Below, one piece after another: positions 15,004-24,461 of a stretch of 64,000 bases of DNA. The translations under genes were made by a program, and so were the position numbers. The notes under the pieces were generated by a model, which worked only from the letters and a program-made list of their open reading frames with translations, did not search any database and had not been told where the DNA came from. Source of the stretch: Ruegeria sp. HKCCD8929 (lineage in GTDB: Bacteria; Pseudomonadota; Alphaproteobacteria; Rhodobacterales; Rhodobacteraceae). The stretch's first letter is position 1; each line of letters starts with the position of its first letter. Where the stretch lies: the NCBI RefSeq assembly GCF_013031405.1, contig NZ_WPZY01000008.1, forward strand, positions 169,070 to 233,069, in the 5' to 3' direction.

Positions 15004-16926
15004 TCAGAGCCGCAGCCCGAAGCGCAAAAAGCCGTCTTGATCCATGCCCAGTGGCTCGGGCTGATACTTTGCAAGCTCGTCCAGATATCGCCTGGCACCC
15101 GGTCCGGTGCGCAGGGTCACTTGCGTTTCCTTCAGGGGCGAAAACCTCCACGAAGGCGGCGCGTTTTCCAGCGGGTCGGAGGGTAGACGCCCGGTGAGAT
15201 AGTCGCGCAGGATGTCCTGAATGCGTAGAGGTGGGATAGAGATCTTGTCAGCACCTGAAAGCGCTGCGAAATGGCCTCCACCTGCGGCGCGATAGTTGTT
15301 CAGGGCAACCACAAAGCGTTGATCGTCCGTCACCGGGGTGCCATTCAGCCTCAAGCCGTGAATCCGGTGATGGGCAGGGTCCGTCAGGGTGCCGTCAGGG
15401 TGAAACCGTGCCGGGGCGGACAGGTCGATTTCGTACTCCACCCCGTGCAACACATCGAAATTATGTCCTGCACGGTCGCGGTCTACCAGCTCGGTCCCGC
15501 AGCTGCCGGGAGTGATTTGGTGGAACAGCACAGCGGACATCTCGAGCCAGTCCCGGAGCTGCGCGCCGGACACGATGCGCGCGCGTAATTCGTTGGGAAA
15601 GACATGCAGATCGGCCACGTGTCGCAGAGAGATCTGGCCTGGGGGCACCTCGGTATAATGCCGGGGGCCAGCCCGCCCGCCGAATTTCGATGGGGCCGCC
15701 GCCGAAAGCAGCGGCAGCTCGGCCTCTGGCCTGCCCGACAGGTAAGGACGTAGCGCAGCAGCTTGGGCAGCTGCTACCAGCGCCAGCCCTCGGTCGGGCG
15801 CGCAGAAACTGAAGTAGCTGTGCAGGGGGTGTTCGATCTGTCCCACCGGCTGCCCCATTCGGGCACGGGTTGCGGCGTGTGCTGGGGCGAGCAACTCTGT
15901 CAGTTCAGGGTCCTCAGGTGTTGTCGGAACCGCATCGCCGCTGGCGTCTCGCTCAGAGATCGGGCGCAACTCGGCTCTGCGCTCGGTGATCTGCCATCCT
16001 CCCTGCCCATCGGCCGCCAATGTCAGGTCGATCACGCCCAGATGGGATCCCGATGCGCCTGGCATCACCATCGGTTTTCCATTCACCAGCCCGCGTTCGG
16101 CCTCCATCCGTTCCAGCCCCTTATGCTCTCCATCGGGAAGAAGCAGGTGAGTGTGTCCGGCCACGACGGCGTCTATACCATCCAAATAGGCCAGTGGTAT
16201 CGCGGCGTTTTCCATGTTGGGCCGCGCGGTGCCATCGTCCAACCCGGTGTGCGCCAGCGCGACGATCAGATCACATCCCTGTCCGCGCAGCTCCTTCACT
16301 GCCTGTTCAGCAGCGCTCAAAATGTCCGAGGCGTCCGCTTGGCCTTCAAGCACATGCGCTTCCCATTCCATCGTCTGTGGCGGCAGGACCGAGAACAGGC
16401 CGATTCGCAATTGATGGGTTTGTCCGCCGGCGGCGACGGTTCGCGTCAGGATTGCCGTGACCCGCCAGGTGGTAGAGCCTCTTAGTCGGAGCAGGTTCGA
16501 ACACAGCACCGGGCAAGGTGCCTGCGTCAGGATTTGGTCCAGCGCGTCCAGCCCGAAGTTGAAATCGTGGTTTCCCAAACCGATCGCATCGTATCCCAAA
16601 TGGTCGAAAGCCTGCATAAGGGGGTGCGGAACGTCACTTTCCTCAGCCGCCCAATCACCCAGTGGCGTGCCTTGCAGGGAATCGCCATTGTCCACCAAAA
16701 GAGTAGTTGTACCCGACGCATTGGCCTCGGCACGGGCTGCGCTGATGAGGCTCGCTGTGCGGGTCAGCCCTACGGTCGGCTCTGATCTGTCGGCGTAATA
16801 GTCGAAGCTGAGCAGATTCATATGCAGGTCGGACGTCGCCAGCAGCCGCAGCCGGGCGGTGGTGCCTTGGGCAGGCTGGTCCCGTTCTTGAGACGCGTCG
16901 CCGCCACCGGTGGATAACAATGCCAT
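15004..16926 (-). CDS. cpdB: 2',3'-cyclic-nucleotide phosphodiesterase/3'-nucleotidase
   Basis: A 640-residue protein of the CpdB/5'-nucleotidase family. The metallophosphatase domain shows LLATSDLHMNLLSFDYYAD (about residues 28-46), VDNGDSLQGTPLGDW, GNHDFNFG and GHTHLLLPDGEH. The second domain carries the nucleotide-stacking region (ALNNYRAAGGGHF, about 563-575). Family enzymes hydrolyse 2',3'-cyclic nucleotides and 3'-nucleotides in the periplasm. The N-terminus (MALLSTGGGDASQERDQPAQ) has no clear signal peptide, which is unusual; either the protein stays inside, or the true start differs. It ends 41 bases before the SRP RNA. Confidence 0.9.
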   Translation of the reverse strand: MALLSTGGGDASQERDQPAQGTTARLRLLATSDLHMNLLSFDYYADRSEPTVGLTRTASLISAARAEANASGTTTLLVDNGDSLQGTPLGDWAAEESDVPHPLMQAFDHLGYDAIGLGNHDFNFGLDALDQILTQAPCPVLCSNLLRLRGSTTWRVTAILTRTVAAGGQTHQLRIGLFSVLPPQTMEWEAHVLEGQADASDILSAAEQAVKELRGQGCDLIVALAHTGLDDGTARPNMENAAIPLAYLDGIDAVVAGHTHLLLPDGEHKGLERMEAERGLVNGKPMVMPGASGSHLGVIDLTLAADGQGGWQITERRAELRPISERDASGDAVPTTPEDPELTELLAPAHAATRARMGQPVGQIEHPLHSYFSFCAPDRGLALVAAAQAAALRPYLSGRPEAELPLLSAAAPSKFGGRAGPRHYTEVPPGQISLRHVADLHVFPNELRARIVSGAQLRDWLEMSAVLFHQITPGSCGTELVDRDRAGHNFDVLHGVEYEIDLSAPARFHPDGTLTDPAHHRIHGLRLNGTPVTDDQRFVVALNNYRAAGGGHFAALSGADKISIPPLRIQDILRDYLTGRLPSDPLENAPPSWRFSPLKETQVTLRTGPGARRYLDELAKYQPEPLGMDQDGFLRFGLRL

Positions 16927-17124
16927 CTATACCAAATCGTTTGGGTTTCTTTTTATGGTTGTTCTAAATGAATTAAAAACGCTGAAAAAGTGAACTCATG
17001 CAAAATGTGTTGTGAAAATTCTGCGGTTTAGCGCTGAATTAGTGAAACGACCGGGCATTGATTGCCATTGCACAGCCGCGCGGGCCATGGCAGCCCTATG
17101 CCGAATGGCAAAGGGAAGCAGGGA

Positions 17125-18108
17125 ATGAAGCGGGCAGAGCAGGTCACTTTCGGCGGGTCCGGGCTGAACCGGGCAGCGCATCTTCGGGGCGATGCCGCGG
17201 CTCTGGCCGCCGCAAGGGCGCATCCAAAGGCGGCCTGTCTGTTGCTCTGGCGCGGCAAACCGCTGGTGCAGGGCGAGCGGCTGGATCGACTGTCTCTGGT
17301 ACCGATGACCCATCCGCTGGTGCAATCCGGGTCGGGCGGTGCCGCCGACGGGCCGGTTCTGCTGGGTCTGGCTGAGGATGAGGCGCCACTTTTTGCCGCC
17401 GACATCTCGGCCTGGCAACCCGAAGGGCAGGACTTGTCGGGCCTGGGTAATTTCGTCGACCCGACCGAACAGCAGCACCCCGATCTGCCCGCAGGCCACG
17501 TCTTTGCTGAGCTTCGCCGCATCATGTCGCGGCTCAGCCCGCGCGATGCGGAGCTTGCGGCCAGCGCCAAGGCTGTCATCGGCTGGCATGAAACACACCG
17601 GTTCTGCGCACGCTGCGGTGCGCAAAGCGAGATGGTTCAGGCGGGTTGGCAGCGCAGTTGCCCCACCTGTGGCGGCCAGCATTTCCCGCGTACCGACCCG
17701 GTGGTGATCATGCTGATCACATATGGCGATTCGGTGCTGATGGGCCGCTCGCCCGGATGGCCCGAGGGCATGTACTCGCTCTTGGCGGGGTTCGTTGAAC
17801 CCGGAGAGACGCTGGAAGCCGCCGTGCGCCGCGAGGTAATGGAAGAGGCCGGCGTGCGTGTGGGGCAAGTGGACTACCTCGCCAGCCAGCCATGGCCCTT
17901 CCCGGCGTCGCTGATGTTTGGCTGCGCGGGCAAGGCGCTGTCCCGTGATATTCGGATCGACCCGGTTGAGATCGAGGATGCGCTTTGGGTTGGCAAGGGC
18001 GAGATGATGCAGGTATTTGCGGGCGAGCACCCGAATCTGCTGCCTGCCCGGAAAGGGGCCATCGCCCATTTTCTCCTGCAGAACTGGCTTGCGGATACGT
18101 TGGATTAA
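17125..18108 (+). CDS. nudC: NAD(+) diphosphatase NudC
   Basis: A 327-residue Nudix hydrolase. The zinc ribbon (CARCGAQ...CPTCGGQHFPRTDP) precedes the Nudix box GFVEPGETLEAAVRREVMEEAGV, followed by the NudC-specific SQPWPFPASLM. NudC hydrolyses NAD(H) to NMN and AMP and removes NAD caps from RNA 5' ends. The ATG at 17125 was chosen because AAGGGA lies eight bases upstream and it gives the usual N-terminus; an open frame continues to 17062. It is divergent from the cyclic-nucleotide phosphodiesterase gene, and a SRPBCC gene follows after 39 bases. Confidence 0.95.
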   Translation: MKRAEQVTFGGSGLNRAAHLRGDAAALAAARAHPKAACLLLWRGKPLVQGERLDRLSLVPMTHPLVQSGSGGAADGPVLLGLAEDEAPLFAADISAWQPEGQDLSGLGNFVDPTEQQHPDLPAGHVFAELRRIMSRLSPRDAELAASAKAVIGWHETHRFCARCGAQSEMVQAGWQRSCPTCGGQHFPRTDPVVIMLITYGDSVLMGRSPGWPEGMYSLLAGFVEPGETLEAAVRREVMEEAGVRVGQVDYLASQPWPFPASLMFGCAGKALSRDIRIDPVEIEDALWVGKGEMMQVFAGEHPNLLPARKGAIAHFLLQNWLADTLD

Positions 18109-18147
18109 ATCGACAGTGACCTGGATAACGAAACGCGCAGGGAATAG

Positions 18148-18618
18148 ATGCATTTTTCTGGCAGGGAAGATATCGAGGCACCTATCGCGGCGGTGTTTGA
18201 TATGCTCTCGGAGTTTGAGCGGTTCGAACGTCTGGCAATCCGGCGCGGTGTCGAGGTAACGAGGTCAGCGGGATCGGTCGCATCACCGGTTGGGTTGACA
18301 TGGGATACGGTTCTCAGGATCCGGGGAAAATACCGCGAGATGCAGGTTGTGCTCGAACACTACGAGCCCCCGCACCTGATGCGCTTTCAGGCCACGAGCA
18401 AGGGCGTGGACGCAATCACGGGGATCGAACTGCTGGCATTGTCTGCCAGTCGAACCCGTTTGATCTTTGACCTCAACCTCACGCCAAAGACGCTGCCGGC
18501 ACGTCTGTTTCTGCAATCTCTAAAGCTGGCGCGGGCGCGGCTGAAGCGGCAGTTCGAGCTCAGGCTGGCCGAGTTGGCAAGGGATCTGGAAGAGCGTCAC
18601 TCCCGTTCTTCGGCTTAG
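18148..18618 (+). CDS. SRPBCC-family lipid/ligand-binding protein
   Basis: A 156-residue protein of the START/Bet v1-like (polyketide cyclase) fold. The N-terminus MHFSGREDIEAPIAAVFDMLSEFERFERLA matches the first strand and helices, and the later LEHYEPPHLMRFQA and SRTRLIFDLNLTPKTL fit the curved sheet. The ligand is unknown. It is 39 bases after nudC on the same strand and may share its transcript, converging on pheA. Confidence 0.75.
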   Translation: MHFSGREDIEAPIAAVFDMLSEFERFERLAIRRGVEVTRSAGSVASPVGLTWDTVLRIRGKYREMQVVLEHYEPPHLMRFQATSKGVDAITGIELLALSASRTRLIFDLNLTPKTLPARLFLQSLKLARARLKRQFELRLAELARDLEERHSRSSA

Positions 18619-18676
18619 CCGGAAAGCCCGGCGGGAAAGCCGCTTCCAAACGCACTGCACCGCCCTGGCCAGCCGT

Positions 18677-19510
18677 CTAGCTGCGCGACCGGGCTGCGGG
18701 ATAGACGCCGAGAATCTCGACATTGGTGGTGAAATGCTCCAGCTCGTCCATGGCCAGCTGAACGTTTTTGTCCTCCGGGTGTCCGACGATATCGGCATAG
18801 AACTGGGTCGCGGTGAAGGACCCATCGACCATGTAGCTTTCTAGCTTGACCATGTTCACGCCGTTGGTCGCGAACCCACCCATCGCCTTGTAGAGAGCGG
18901 CAGGGATGTTGCGCACCTGAAACACGAAGCTGGTGATCATTTCGTGATCGCCGCGGCGTGATTCGTCCATCTCGCGGGACATGACCAGAAAGCGGGTGGT
19001 ATTGTCGCCCCGATCCTCGATATGCCGGGCTAACACGTCGAGCCCGTAGATCTCGGCTGCCAGTTCGCTGGCCAGCGCCGCATGAGCCTTGTCTCCACGC
19101 TCGGCAACCTCACGCGCTGCACGGGCATTGTCCGGGCTGACCCGCCCACGGATATTGTGTTGGCGCAGAAATCCCTGGCACTGGGGCAGCAGGACCAGAT
19201 GGGAATGCGCCTCGGCAATGTCCTCAAGCCGCGCACCGGGCACCGCAAGAAGGTTGATATGCACACGCACAAAGGCCTCGTCGATGATATGCAGCCCGCT
19301 ATGGGGCAGCAGCCGATGGATGTCGGCCACCCGGCCATAGGTCGAGTTCTCGACTGGCAACATCGCCAGGTCGGCATCCCCCGACCGCACCGCTTCGATC
19401 ACGTCCTCGAAGGTGCGGCAAGGCAACGCATCCATGCCGGGCCGTGCATTGCGGCAAGCCTCGTGACTGTAGGCGCCGGGCTCTCCCTGAAAGGCGATAC
19501 GGTTGGTCAT
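18677..19510 (-). CDS. pheA: Prephenate dehydratase
   Basis: A 277-residue monofunctional enzyme converting prephenate to phenylpyruvate in phenylalanine synthesis. The catalytic domain begins IAFQGEPGAYSHEA and contains NTTRFLVMSRE (the TRF catalytic region, about residue 174). A regulatory ACT domain follows, with MGGFATNGVNMVKLESYMVDG (part) as the phenylalanine-binding ESRP-like region. No chorismate mutase domain is present. The start at 19510 is typical of the family; a start further upstream is possible, and neither has a strong ribosome-binding site. Confidence 0.95.
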   Translation of the reverse strand: MTNRIAFQGEPGAYSHEACRNARPGMDALPCRTFEDVIEAVRSGDADLAMLPVENSTYGRVADIHRLLPHSGLHIIDEAFVRVHINLLAVPGARLEDIAEAHSHLVLLPQCQGFLRQHNIRGRVSPDNARAAREVAERGDKAHAALASELAAEIYGLDVLARHIEDRGDNTTRFLVMSREMDESRRGDHEMITSFVFQVRNIPAALYKAMGGFATNGVNMVKLESYMVDGSFTATQFYADIVGHPEDKNVQLAMDELEHFTTNVEILGVYPAARSRS

Positions 19511-19630
19511 TTGGTCGTTTCCGTGCAACAAGTTCATCAATTGGGCGTTTGGTCGCGGTGTCTATACCTTGCCTCTTGCAAGGGGAAGCCTTAGACAGCC
19601 GCGCAGACAGCTGAAATGGACTCGCGATCA

Positions 19631-20140
19631 ATGTTTGACACGATGACAGTTACCAAGGCCGCCGCTGGCCTGTTTGGCGCCTTCCTGGCGCTGCTTCTGG
19701 CAAAATGGGCGGCCGAAGCCCTCTATCACGTGGATAGCCACGGAGAGGCTTCGTACATTATCGAAACCGAGGGGTCGGCTGACGAGATCAGTGAGGCCGA
19801 GGAAGTCAGCTTTGACGAGATGATGATGGCCGCTGACGTCGAAAAAGGCGCCAGAGTGTTCAAGAAATGCGCAGCCTGCCACAAGCTGGAAGACGGCGCG
19901 AACGGCACCGGGCCCTATCTGTATGGCGTTGTCGGTCGCCCGGTAGCCTCGGCTGCTGGCTTTGGCGCCTATTCGGGCGCGCTGCAGGACAAGGGCGGCG
20001 ACTGGACCCCGGAAGCGCTGGATGCCTTCCTGGCCAAGCCGAGCGCGGATGTTCCGGGCACATCCATGAGCTTTGCCGGTCTCAAGAAGGCGGCAGACCG
20101 GGTAAACGTGATCGCCTATCTGGACAGCCTGGACGACTGA
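19631..20140 (+). CDS. cycM: Membrane-anchored cytochrome c (CycM/c552 type)
   Basis: A 169-residue cytochrome. An uncleaved N-terminal anchor (ITKAAAGL-like segment, here AAAGLFGAFLALLLAKWAAEAL) is followed by an acidic Glu-rich linker and a class I cytochrome domain with the heme motif KKCAACHKL and the distal methionine in GTSMSFAGL. In related Rhodobacterales CycM shuttles electrons between the bc1 complex and terminal aa3 oxidase. The start at 19631 matches the usual MFDTMTVTKA N-terminus. It is divergent from pheA and followed by a good terminator. Confidence 0.93.
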   Translation: MFDTMTVTKAAAGLFGAFLALLLAKWAAEALYHVDSHGEASYIIETEGSADEISEAEEVSFDEMMMAADVEKGARVFKKCAACHKLEDGANGTGPYLYGVVGRPVASAAGFGAYSGALQDKGGDWTPEALDAFLAKPSADVPGTSMSFAGLKKAADRVNVIAYLDSLDD

Positions 20141-20165
20141 TCAGGTTGGCTCCTGCGTTAAGACA

Positions 20166-20199
20166 AAGCCGCTGTGGAAACGCAGCGGTTTTTTGTTTT
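20166..20199 (+). terminator. Rho-independent terminator of cycM
   Basis: CCGCTG (20169-20174) pairs with CAGCGG (20183-20188), with A/T pairs outside, followed directly by TTTTTT (20189-20194). Confidence 0.85.
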
Positions 20200-20245
20200 C
20201 CGGGCGCTTGAAGCTATCTTCACGAAGCGTTCACATATTCTAAAC

Positions 20246-20275
20246 TTGAATCTCGCCCGGCTGGACCTTTAGCTA
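20246..20275 (+). promoter_or_regulatory. Possible promoter of yejABEF
   Basis: TTGAAT (20246-20251) and TAGCTA (20270-20275) with an 18-base spacer lie about 45 bases before yejA. The -10 match is moderate. Confidence 0.35.
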
Positions 20276-20320
20276 TCGGCCACAAGATCAAGAATGACAC
20301 GAACCGCAGGAGAGGCCGTT

Positions 20321-22261
20321 ATGACGAACAGACAGTTCCCTGATATCAGATTCGATATCGACCGGAGGACGGCACTGCAGTTCCTTGGGGCCGGAGCGAT
20401 GGCTGCCGCGACAAATTCTGTCACAGGTCTGGCCAGCGCTGCAGGCGAAGATGAGATCATTATCTCGCACGGTTATTCATATTTTGGTGACCTGAAATAT
20501 CCTGCTGGCTACCCTCATTTCGACTACGTGAATCCGAATGCTCCGGTTGGAGGCGAGATTTCGGTCAGCACGCGCGGCACCTTTGACGGTATGAACCGGT
20601 TCAATTGGCAGGGCAAAGCGGGTCTCTTTTCCGGCCTTATCGCAGAAGGCATGTTCGGGGATGGCCCATTCGGGACGGCAACCCCGGCGGATTCAATCAC
20701 GGACGCCTATGGTCTGATTGCCGAAACCGTCGAGTACCCAAAAAGCAAGCGGTGGTGTGTATTCCACATGCGCCCCGAAGCGCGTTTTGCCGATGGTACA
20801 CCGCTAACGGCGCACGATGCCGCGTTCACTCACGACCTGTTCCTTGAGCAGGGCATCCGCAGCTATGCACGGGCAGTGAAGGAACGAATCGAAGGGTACG
20901 AAATCATCGACGACCATACTCTGAAGTATAACTTCGTCGATGGCATCTCTCGGCGGTCGCTCATCTCGCAAGTTGGCGGAACCCCTGTTTTTTCAAAGGC
21001 CTGGTACGAAGAAACTGGTGAAAGGCTTGACAAGCAGAGCCTGAAAACGCCGATGGGCAGCGGTCCTTACGTGGTCGATGATTTCGAGATCAACAGATAC
21101 ATCGTCTACAAGCGAAATCCCGACTATTGGGGTTGGCACCTGCCGATCAACAAGGGGCGCCACAATTTCGAACGGGTCCGGGTCGAGTATTTCGCTGACG
21201 ATGCAGCCGAGTTTGAGGCTTTCAAGGCTGGTATCTACACCTTCAGGGCAGAAGGTAGCACCAAGAAGTGGGCAACAGGATATGATTTTCCTGCCGTGCA
21301 GAAGGGGGAGGTCAAGCTCGAAACCATCGCGGATCAGAACCCGCCGATCCCGACAGGATTCGTGTTCAACTTCCTGCGCGACCCATTCAAGGACAAACGC
21401 GTTCGTGAAGCGCTGAGTCTGGCGTTCAATTTTGAATGGACCTCAGCATCGCTGCAATATGGGCTGACCAAGCAGCGCCATTCCTTTGCGGAAAACTCCG
21501 AAGTCGAGGCCAAGGGCGTACCAGAAGGCCTGGAAAAGGCGTTCCTGGAAAGCCTTGGTGATCTTGTTCCGGCCGAGTTGTTGTCCGAAGAGGCCGTTCT
21601 GGCGCACACGTCCAACGCCGACCGGCAAACGGATCGTCGAAACAAACGTAAGGCGCTGAAACTTCTTGCCGAAGCGGGTTGGGAAGTAGGTGCGGGAGGT
21701 AAGCTGCGCAATGCGTCCGGCGAGCCCATGCGGTTCAAGATTATGCAATCGGCAGCGTCTTCGGACACAGCGCAAGCAATCATCACTACTTATGTTTCAA
21801 ATCTTGCCAGCTTTGGGATCAGCGCCGAGGCGGAAAAAGTCGACACCGCGCAATATACGCAGCGCTACTACGACAAAGATTGGGACATGATCTTCTTCCG
21901 CAATCAACCGTTTCAGATTGCGTCTACTGGCTTGAAGCAGTCATACGGATCGGAAACTGCCGTAGTATCGTCCTATAACCCGCAGTCCCTGCAAGATCCG
22001 CTTGTCGATGCGATCATCGAGGCCGCATTGCTGACCGAGTCGCGCGAAGAAGAAATCGCATCGCTGAAAGCGCTGGATCGTACACTGCGCTATTTGCGTA
22101 TCCAGATTCCTGCAGGATATGTCGCAGACAATTGGGTCGCGTATTACGACATGTACGAACATCCGGAAGAGTTACCGCCGCTCGGGGTCGGGTATCTGGA
22201 TTTCTGGTGGTTCAACGAAGACAAATACAAGGCGCTCAAAGCTGCCGGCGCACTGAGGTAA
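20321..22261 (+). CDS. yejA: Peptide ABC transporter substrate-binding protein (YejA-like)
   Basis: A 646-residue SBP_bac_5 protein. The N-terminus [23 protein letters not shown] carries paired arginines and a hydrophobic stretch, suggesting a Tat-type signal. The mature part ([30 protein letters not shown], by motif) is characteristic of YejA, the binder for microcin C-like oligopeptides. AGGAG eight bases before the ATG at 20321 fixes the start. It is first in a complete yejABEF operon, with yejB starting seven bases after its stop. The specific peptide ligand is unknown. Confidence 0.93.
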   Translation: MTNRQFPDIRFDIDRRTALQFLGAGAMAAATNSVTGLASAAGEDEIIISHGYSYFGDLKYPAGYPHFDYVNPNAPVGGEISVSTRGTFDGMNRFNWQGKAGLFSGLIAEGMFGDGPFGTATPADSITDAYGLIAETVEYPKSKRWCVFHMRPEARFADGTPLTAHDAAFTHDLFLEQGIRSYARAVKERIEGYEIIDDHTLKYNFVDGISRRSLISQVGGTPVFSKAWYEETGERLDKQSLKTPMGSGPYVVDDFEINRYIVYKRNPDYWGWHLPINKGRHNFERVRVEYFADDAAEFEAFKAGIYTFRAEGSTKKWATGYDFPAVQKGEVKLETIADQNPPIPTGFVFNFLRDPFKDKRVREALSLAFNFEWTSASLQYGLTKQRHSFAENSEVEAKGVPEGLEKAFLESLGDLVPAELLSEEAVLAHTSNADRQTDRRNKRKALKLLAEAGWEVGAGGKLRNASGEPMRFKIMQSAASSDTAQAIITTYVSNLASFGISAEAEKVDTAQYTQRYYDKDWDMIFFRNQPFQIASTGLKQSYGSETAVVSSYNPQSLQDPLVDAIIEAALLTESREEEIASLKALDRTLRYLRIQIPAGYVADNWVAYYDMYEHPEELPPLGVGYLDFWWFNEDKYKALKAAGALR

Positions 22262-22268
22262 CGAAGCC

Positions 22269-23354
22269 TTGGGAGCATATATTCTACGACGACTGCTGCT
22301 GGTCATCCCGACACTTCTTGGGATCATGGTGGTCAACTTTACACTGGTACAGTTCGTGCCGGGTGGGCCCATCGAGCAAATCCTTGCCCAAATGCAAGGT
22401 GAAGGGGACGTTTTTGCGGGTTTCGCCGGTGGTGAAAGCGCACCCACTGAAGAGACGTTCGGGTCCGACAGCGAATACCTCGGCGCACGGGGGTTGCCTA
22501 AAGAGTTTATCGAGGAGCTTGAAAAAGAGTTCGGGTTCGACAAACCGCCACTCCAACGGTTCCTGAGCATGATGGGCAACTATCTGACGCTGGACTTTGG
22601 GCAGAGCTATTTCCGCTCGATTAGCGTGATCGATCTGGTTCTGGAGAAGATGCCGGTTTCGATCTCGCTTGGCTTGTGGTCAACACTGATCGCTTACCTG
22701 GTCTCGATTCCAATGGGCATTCGTAAGGCGATCAAGGATGGATCGACCTTCGATACCTGGACCAGCGGAACGATCATTGTTGCCTATGCGATCCCCGGCT
22801 TTTTGTTCGCGATTCTCCTACTGGTGCTTTTCGCGGGAGGGTCCTACTGGCAGATCTTCCCGCTGCGGGGTCTGACCTCGGACAATTGGGATAACCTCAG
22901 CCTCGGCGGCAAGATCGTGGATTATTTCTGGCACATCACCCTGCCGGTGGTCGCCTCGACGATTTCCGCATTTGCCACCCTGACGCTGCTGACCAAGAAT
23001 TCATTTCTGGACGAAATCAAGAAACACTATGTGATGACCGCGCGGGCCAAGGGTCTGAGCGAAAGCAAGGTGCTTTACGGCCATGTGTTCCGTAACGCGA
23101 TGCTGATCGTAATCGCGGGCTTTCCGGCGGTGTTCATCGGTGTCTTCTTCTCGGGCTCGATCATCATCGAGACGATCTTTTCGCTCGACGGTCTGGGTCG
23201 TCTGGGGTTCGAGGCCGCCGTAGCGCGCGACTATCCGGTTATCTTCGGCACGCTTTTCATCTTTGGCCTGATGAGCCTCGTGGTCGGCATCATCAGCGAC
23301 CTGATGTATGTGCTGGTCGATCCGCGCATTGATTTCGAAAAGCGGGAGGGGTAG
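22269..23354 (+). CDS. yejB: Peptide ABC transporter permease (YejB-like)
   Basis: A 361-residue inner-membrane protein with the N-terminal [19 protein letters not shown] segment and about six membrane segments. The cytoplasmic EAA-type loop ([27 protein letters not shown], by pattern) docks the ATPase. The start is a TTG at 22269, seven bases after the yejA stop, with GAGG about ten bases upstream; no ATG is available in frame nearby. It is adjacent to yejE with no gap. Confidence 0.93.
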   Translation: MGAYILRRLLLVIPTLLGIMVVNFTLVQFVPGGPIEQILAQMQGEGDVFAGFAGGESAPTEETFGSDSEYLGARGLPKEFIEELEKEFGFDKPPLQRFLSMMGNYLTLDFGQSYFRSISVIDLVLEKMPVSISLGLWSTLIAYLVSIPMGIRKAIKDGSTFDTWTSGTIIVAYAIPGFLFAILLLVLFAGGSYWQIFPLRGLTSDNWDNLSLGGKIVDYFWHITLPVVASTISAFATLTLLTKNSFLDEIKKHYVMTARAKGLSESKVLYGHVFRNAMLIVIAGFPAVFIGVFFSGSIIIETIFSLDGLGRLGFEAAVARDYPVIFGTLFIFGLMSLVVGIISDLMYVLVDPRIDFEKREG

Positions 23355-24461
23355 ATGGCGCTGTCACCACTAAACCAGCGCCGCTGGCGCAACTTCCGTC
23401 GCAATGGCCGGGCCTACTGGTCGCTGATCATCTTCACCGTGTTGTTCGGCCTGTCGCTCTTTGCCGAGTTTCTGGCCAACGACAAACCGATCCTGATCAA
23501 CTATCGGGGCGAGTATTTCACGCCCATCTTCAAAATCTATCCCGAGACCGCGTTCGGCGGAGACTTCCAGACCGAGGCGATTTACCGTGACCCCGAGGTG
23601 CGGTGCCTGATCGCAAGCGGCGGGCAGGAGGAATGCTTCGATGATCCCGATGGCGTTTTGGAGAAGATCGAGGCCGGAACCTACGCCGCAGAGGGATTCG
23701 AACGGGGCTGGGCCATCTGGCCGCTTATTCCGTATTCTTACAACACCTCTGTCGATCGCCCCGGTGCGGCGCCGCTGCCGCCCAATTCCCAGAACTGGCT
23801 GGGAACGGATGACACCAAACGTGACGTGCTGGCACGGGTGATCTACGGCTTCCGCCTGTCGATCCTGTTCACGCTGTTTGTCACCGGTGTGGCCAGCCTT
23901 ATCGGCATCTTCGCCGGTGCCATTCAGGGCTATTTCGGCGGCTGGCTGGATTTGATCTTTCAGCGCATTATCGAGATCTGGTCGGCCACCCCGTCGCTTT
24001 ACGTCATCATCATCATGTTCGCCATTCTGGGTCGAAGTTTCTGGCTGCTGGTGGCGCTGATGATCCTGTTCTCGTGGACCGGCCTTGTGGGTGTGGTCCG
24101 GGCCGAATTCCTGCGGGCGCGCAATCTGGAATATGTGCGTGCCGCCAAGGCGCTGGGTGTGGGTAACAAGACCATCATGTTCCGTCACATGCTGCCCAAC
24201 GCGATGGTGGCGACGCTGACCTTCATGCCGTTCATCGTGACCGGAACCATCGGAGGTCTGGCGTCGCTGGACTTTCTGGGCTTTGGTCTTCCGTCCTCGG
24301 CCCCGTCGCTGGGCGAGTTGACCCTGCAGGCGAAACAGAACCTGCAGGCGCCGTGGTTGGCCTTCACCGCGTTCTTCACCTTTGCCATCATGCTGTCGCT
24401 TCTGGTCTTCATCTTCGAAGGCGTGCGCGACGCGTTCGATCCCAGAAAGACGTTCTCATGA
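23355..24461 (+). CDS. yejE: Peptide ABC transporter permease (YejE-like)
   Basis: A 368-residue permease of the DppC type. A long periplasmic loop between the first segment (LIIFTVLFGLSLFAEFLA) and about residue 160 is typical of YejE, as is NWLGTDDTKRDVLARVIYGFR. The EAA loop reads VRAAKALGVGNKTIMFRHMLPNA (by pattern). It begins immediately after yejB and its stop overlaps the yejF start by four bases (ATGA). Confidence 0.93.
   Translation: MALSPLNQRRWRNFRRNGRAYWSLIIFTVLFGLSLFAEFLANDKPILINYRGEYFTPIFKIYPETAFGGDFQTEAIYRDPEVRCLIASGGQEECFDDPDGVLEKIEAGTYAAEGFERGWAIWPLIPYSYNTSVDRPGAAPLPPNSQNWLGTDDTKRDVLARVIYGFRLSILFTLFVTGVASLIGIFAGAIQGYFGGWLDLIFQRIIEIWSATPSLYVIIIMFAILGRSFWLLVALMILFSWTGLVGVVRAEFLRARNLEYVRAAKALGVGNKTIMFRHMLPNAMVATLTFMPFIVTGTIGGLASLDFLGFGLPSSAPSLGELTLQAKQNLQAPWLAFTAFFTFAIMLSLLVFIFEGVRDAFDPRKTFS

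Noticed and set aside
19560..19590. A fragment CTTGCAAGGGGAAG between pheA and cycM that resembles part of the repeat element
   Set aside because: Only a short imperfect match without the shared 20-mer and located in a divergent gap.
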